64,000 nt of DNA, taken from Terfezia claveryi. Lineage: Eukaryota; Ascomycota; Pezizomycetes; Pezizales; Pezizaceae. A program made the position numbers and the translations under genes. The DNA lies in contig WHUX01000077.1 of NCBI GenBank assembly GCA_015179025.1, forward strand, positions 124,001 to 188,000. The letters run 5' to 3'. Below are positions 59,894 through 64,000 of the stretch, one piece after another. Below the pieces are notes generated by a model. That model was given only the letters and a program-made list of their open reading frames with translations, was not told the DNA's origin and made no database searches. Each line of letters begins with the position of its first letter. The stretch's first letter is position 1.

Positions 59894-60251
59894 AAATATA
59901 TTGTTGGTGGAAGCTGAACACGTAGGATATCAGTGAGCATATCGGATAATTGACTATGCGATGGAGGAACTTACGTAAAGGTATATTATGACTGCATACA
60001 CTCTAGTTGATAGGGACATTATCTTCACCAGAACTATATGGAGAGGTTGAACGAGCCTGGACTGTTGGCTGGGTCTTGTTTCTAGGGGTCCTTGGACATG
60101 ATGAGATTAAGCGTGGCATAATGATGGTATTTGACTTAGAGGCTGGTATGTAGGAATGAATTTGATAATTCGTAAATTACCAGTGAGTTTTGTTTGCCTT
60201 GATGTAGAACACGCGAAGGTGGATGAACATGGTCTGGGGAGATTGGCAATT
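59894..60251. other. Duplicated exon/intron-like segment and intergenic DNA
   Basis: 59905-59985 is a diverged copy of 59785-59870 (shared GTAGGATATCA, GACTATGCGAYRGAG, AACTTAC). The rest shows no gene. Confidence 0.5.
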
Positions 60252-60438
60252 AATAACAGTTCGGTCGCGGCCATGAGCGATGACTAAGTGTAGACGAATT
60301 AACAGTTCGGTCGCAGCTATGAGCGATGACTAAGTGAGATGAATTAACAGTTCTGTCGTGGCTATGAGTGATGACTAAGTGTAGACGAATTACCAGTTCA
60401 GTTGCGGCCATGAGTGATGACTAAGTGTAGATGAAGTA
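60252..60438 (+). repeat. 46-bp tandem repeat, four copies
   Basis: Unit starts TAACAGTTCGGTCGCGGCCA and ends GACTAAGTGTAGACGAAT. Copies differ by a few transitions. Confidence 0.92.
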
Positions 60439-60584
60439 TGCGTGCCAATTGCGAGAAAGGCCTACCAAGAGCTGACAGGACCTGCCAGGACCTACAGGAC
60501 CCGCTAGAACCCAACAGGAATGATAGCCAATATTTATTTGTTGGGCAAGGCAGCATTAAAATTGATGCTTGCACTAAGTTCATA

Positions 60585-60700
60585 GCGTTAGCAAAAGTGA
60601 TGAAATAATTTTTAAGATCATAGCAGTTAGCAAGAGTGACGAAATAATTTTTAAGATATGGGCAGTTAGTAAGAGTGACGAAATAATTTTTAAGGTATGT
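60585..60700 (+). repeat. 38-39-bp tandem repeat, three copies
   Basis: Unit CAGTTAGCAAGAGTGACG, then AAATAATTTTTAAGATATGGG. The minus-strand frame across it gives LKNYFVTL repeats, which I regard as accidental. Confidence 0.9.
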
Positions 60701-61220
60701 ACTGCTCTCACTCTCTGCTTCCCAGGATCGTCCTACATAATGCCTACAACGATAATGCCGCCAACCACCTGAAATCACATCAAGGTCAATGTAGCTTCCT
60801 CATATTATGCATTGCACTTTTTATTACGAATTCCCCCTCCTCAAGACATGAGATACTAGCCAACTTGTGTTCCTCTGGGAGGTGCGCGGCCTATGTGGGA
60901 GATTAAGGCTGGGTTCTCATTGGAGATGCTACCCATACGTGATATGCGTGGGATAAAAAGCAGTTACTCACCAAAAGGACCGTTGGCACCTCTTAAGTTT
61001 CACGGGGTTAGAACATCCCCTTATACGTTCTTCAACATGTGTAGTGATGCAATAATTGCTACTGGCTCAAGTCATTGCAAAGCAAGGCAAGGTTGTTGTG
61101 CTAGTTTTAGGGGTAAAGTAGAAAGGAGAAAATTAACAATTGACAGAGAGAATTAATAAATGAATTAGCTAACACTGACATTTTCCAGAGTTAATCATAA
61201 ACGAATTGCAGGTTAATATA
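60701..61220 (+). other. Upstream region of the dioxygenase pseudogene
   Basis: An 87-codon frame (60893-61156) could be a 5' exon: a GTAAAG donor near 61114 pairs with a good acceptor (TTAGCTAACACTGACATTTTCCAG region, ending 61188). No homology is recognised in that frame, so a 5' untranslated exon is equally possible. Confidence 0.3.
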
Positions 61221-62430
61221 ATGGCTACAACCGATCCAACACAAAACTCATCAAGCAAAACAAGCGCGCAACAGCAAGTACACTGCGAGCGAATGTCAGA
61301 GTTCATGTCTGCTGAAGGAGTCTGGAGTGGGGGGTTCGCAAATTGCTCTAAATGCATCCAAGGGGTTTTGATCTATCAAATAGGTCGGAACGCTTGGGCT
61401 CGTGGGGATTTTGGAAGTATACCCTCTAGTCTGCATAGGTTCAAGGACGCAGTTGCCAAGAAGTACATGGAATTCCAGTATCACTTGTGGAAGGCCAAAA
61501 GAGTCAAGTGCTCTATGAGCCTGAAGGAGCTACAGACTATGCCGAGCAAAACTATTGTGAAATACATGCCTAAGGATATCCTCACTAAGTTCAAACAGCG
61601 ACACCCCATTACCAATGAAGACCTGAAAGACTTTACGTGTCATCCCTCCAGCGTCCACCCCCTTATACTTGCCGGTCGTAAAGACAAAAAAATTCTCGCC
61701 TTCAGAATATGCATTCCCACAACGTTCCTCACTATACTCAAAGAGACCAATCATTTACTTCCTGCATATGCAGAGGCATCGGGTTGTCGCGGTGAGTACA
61801 AAACACGTAACTATTGTTTATGGGCTAAGTGTGTGGATCACCCATACATAAGTGCAAACTTATTAGAGGATGGGGAGGGTGCAAAGGAGTGGTTGTCGAC
61901 ACAGGCACCCTTGTTCAAGTATCTGTCGGAAGTACTCAAGCTTATGGATTTCGAAAGTTACGAGCGGATGACTACTCATCTATAGTTGGATAAGCTCCTA
62001 GTAAATCAAGCGAAGAATTTGGGACAAAAGGTCGGAGCAGGTTGGACATCTGCCATGTCGGAGGTTCCTTTACACAAAGTAGTGGGGATTTGGTATGGCC
62101 TCACCGTAAATTGTGACCAAAAGTTCGCAGGGGTACCCCACCAGGATGGGAATGATGTCAAGCATAGTATGAACTGTATAATTCCATAGGGTAACTGGCA
62201 GGGTGCTGATTTATCGTTTTGGGAGATTCGGCAGCGAGTACAAATCTCTGAGGGGGAAGTTATTTTTTTCTAGTCTCGTGCACTTACCCATAATGTTTCC
62301 CCATTACATGCGGGTGGAGTATGCAATGCTCTTAATTTGTATTCTCATCAAGCAATCTTAGACTTGGATAAGAAACGCCAACATCCGAAAAAAGCTCAAG
62401 GTGGGAAACGCAAATCTTGCTGTACCTAGT
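61221..62430 (+). pseudogene. TET/JBP-like 2-oxoglutarate-Fe(II) dioxygenase pseudogene
   Basis: Begins at ATG 61221 (MATTDPTQ) and stays in one frame to TAG at 62428, about 400 codons. The catalytic double-stranded beta-helix lies in the last third: GVPHQDGND gives the iron-binding H-x-D (codons at 62139 and 62145), GNWQGADLSFWEI is the usual strand after it, GEVIFF-stop-SRALTHNV gives the second His (62289), and GGVCNALNLYSH follows. The Arg expected to bind 2-oxoglutarate may be the Cys (CGC to TGC). Fungal members of this family oxidise 5-methylcytosine and are often spread with transposons. TAG codons at 61983, 62187 and 62271 break it. Family assignment is from motifs only. Confidence 0.55.
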
Positions 62431-63047
62431 TGTTTGGTATGTTTTTTTTTATTTTTCCCTCATGTATTTCCTATTTCTTAGCTATGCTTTGTTTGCTGAT
62501 ATGCTTTGTTTGCTGATGGATTTCTTTATCATGTTTCTTCTGAGTCAGGTTTGATTTGTATGCTAGTTCAGGTAGTGTAAATTACTTTAGTAACCGTAAT
62601 TTATTTTCTAGTAGCACATGCAGATTTGAAGCTTGCTGGTTGAGATAATGCTTCCTAATGTAGATAATCACAGGATACATCACATTACTAGCAAGCTGCT
62701 GTATCAAAAGACCGGTCAAACATTAGTTCTTTCTGCTATTGTTGGTAGTCATGTAAGTCGCCGACAAGCTAAGTTTGCAAACTAACATGGCCGTCGGCGG
62801 CAGGCCGTATATGGCTAATGGTTATGTCCTACAGTAAAGGCCCATATATTATATATAGCTGTTTAGCAGACTGTATCTGGAATTTATATAGACAATCTTT
62901 TAATACAACAGCGCCCTACAACACCACAATACCAAAACACTATAACACAGCAACACAGCAACACACAGAAACTATATCCCATAAATACTGTTAGTTACGC
63001 TTACTCATTCTCTTCTATAACAGAAGTTGCTAACATTCATATCTTAG
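62431..63047. other. Intergenic or LTR-like region
   Basis: T-rich start, then a segment from TGTTGGTAGTCATG (62739) to TTCTATAACA (about 63021) with TATATATAGCTG near 62851 and ACACAGCAACACAGCAACAC repeats. TG...CA ends and a TATA box would fit a short LTR, but no second copy is in the window. Confidence 0.35.
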
Positions 63048-64000
63048 ATGCCCTGCCGCGCCAACTATACCGAGATTAAACACCTCCGGTTGCCAGTCAT
63101 TGGCAACTTTGATAATGTCAACCCAGCTGATTATGATCCAGCCGTAGTCCGGCTACATATGTATGCGTACTATAATATCGGCCGGTTCCTTTACTTCTGG
63201 TTCGATAAGAAAAACTGGATCCCTAAGAAGGTGATCCACCACTACAACTGGGAATGGGCCCATCTGGCCATTCCGTTACATCAAGCCGTCGAAGCCAAGC
63301 GGGTATTCTTCCGAGTAAGGGACAATGCCCTTGCCAGCTTTATGACCGGCCTCCAGGAGGTCATCGAGCTTTGGCTTTGTACTTATTGTGGTGTAAAATA
63401 CCAGGATCAGTATAGACACCAACGGGGTCCCAGCTGGCCAGGTCAGAATGGCTACTGCAGCTGGCAACCTGGCCCCAAATCTGCCACCCATCTGCATCAT
63501 GTCAACTCTCCTTCTCAGGGGTCCAGGGGAGGTTCCCGATGAAGAAGACCAATTTGAACCCCCTGTGGATGCTCGTGACAGAGTTCACAATCGGTTTCTC
63601 CCATTCTTCTTGGCCTTTGTAGGAAGGCTGAAATGTGTGAAGTATGTCTGGAGGTATAACCTTTAGTTTGTGCTTGAGAATCTTTTGGAGAGCTGGGATC
63701 GGGATAATGTGGAAGGGAATCCACCAGTCCCACTGTTTGCCAGCTTGACTATGGTAGTCAAGAAACTAGCTCTAAGGATGCTTATTTATGTGCTGGCAAA
63801 CCGCCGGCAATAGTGGGCAACAAGTGGCCTCCATAATGAATTAGCTACAACTACTGATCTCACAATGAATAAGCCGGAAGTGGCAATAGAGCCATTTGCC
63901 AATGCGGGAATAGGTGGAGGCAGGGCAAACTACTTCCTTGACTTGGATATGGATGAACGTTCCGACCAGGTCTATGGTCAGCCAGTTGGAGTAGATGGGG
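63048..64000 (+). pseudogene. Unrecognised protein frame running off the window
   Basis: ATG 63048 opens a GC-richer frame (MPCRANYTEIKHLRLPVIGN) rich in aromatic residues (YAYYNIGRFLYFWFDKKNW). Between 63397 and 63542 it must shift +1 to continue as LLLRGPGEVPDEEDQFEPPV, through to 64000. In-frame TAG codons at 63664 and 63811 sit where Gln or Trp is likely. It may be the gag-like first frame of a retroelement (see the possible LTR upstream) or a host gene; no domain recognised. Confidence 0.4.

Noticed and set aside
1..64000. tRNA or rRNA genes
   Set aside because: No cloverleaf A/B box pairs or conserved rRNA segments were recognised by eye on either strand; a tRNA scan would be decisive.

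Overview
This window looks like repeat-dominated DNA from a filamentous ascomycete fungus. The evidence is Ty3/gypsy chromodomain retrotransposons (chromoviruses), short introns with a TACTAAT/GCTAAC-type branch site, a TET/JBP-like 2-oxoglutarate oxygenase of a kind known in fungi, and RIP-like decay: broken frames mostly carry TAG, TAA or TGA where Gln, Trp or Arg codons are expected (CpA to TpA or CpG to TpG on either strand). The species cannot be named from sequence alone. No intact gene was found; almost everything is mobile or tandemly repeated.

Positions 1-52035 form one nested structure that can be unpacked with target-site duplications (TSDs) and restored reading frames. Level 0 is a satellite array of about 56-bp units (3653-6532, 46338-47397, 47910-49424, about 51690-52035). 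A decayed gypsy element, E1 (1-3652), abuts its left side. Level 1 is a minus-strand gypsy element, E3 (6533-46337, TSD GCAAG/GCGAG), which split the array. Level 2 elements sit inside E3: solo LTR S6 (6702-7961) and full element E2 (8297-16176, TSD AAAGG) in its left LTR; E4 (17057-35523, TSD CCTAT/GCTAT) in its integrase; E5 (37570-43443, TSD ATCTC/GTCTC) in its reverse transcriptase. Level 3: a solo LTR of the E4 family in S6 (7263-7876, TSD CTTTC), an antisense solo LTR in the E2 reverse transcriptase (11355-12715, TSD TGATC), and a foldback element in the E4 pol gene (21471-33318). Level 4: a second copy of the foldback element inside the first (23905-29472, TSD TA). A solo LTR of the E2 type (47398-47909, TSD TTAGT/CTAGT) lies in the right part of the satellite.

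The most unusual object is the foldback element. It is a 5.6-6.3 kb near-palindrome with ends CATCAG... and ...GTGATG. Each arm is built from a roughly 700-bp head, an array of about 121-bp repeats, a 310-bp spacer and an array of about 39-bp repeats, and the two arms meet at a 95-100-bp hinge. Two copies with the same ends and architecture are present, no transposase is visible, and I do not recognise the family.

Positions 52036-64000 leave the nest. They hold minisatellites (52140-52845), a long decayed multi-exon minus-strand gene of unknown function (53117-57671), a second unrecognised minus-strand gene with an acidic tail (58140-59893), two tandem repeats (60252-60438, 60585-60700), a TET/JBP-like dioxygenase pseudogene (61221-62430), and an unrecognised broken frame running off the window end (63048-64000).
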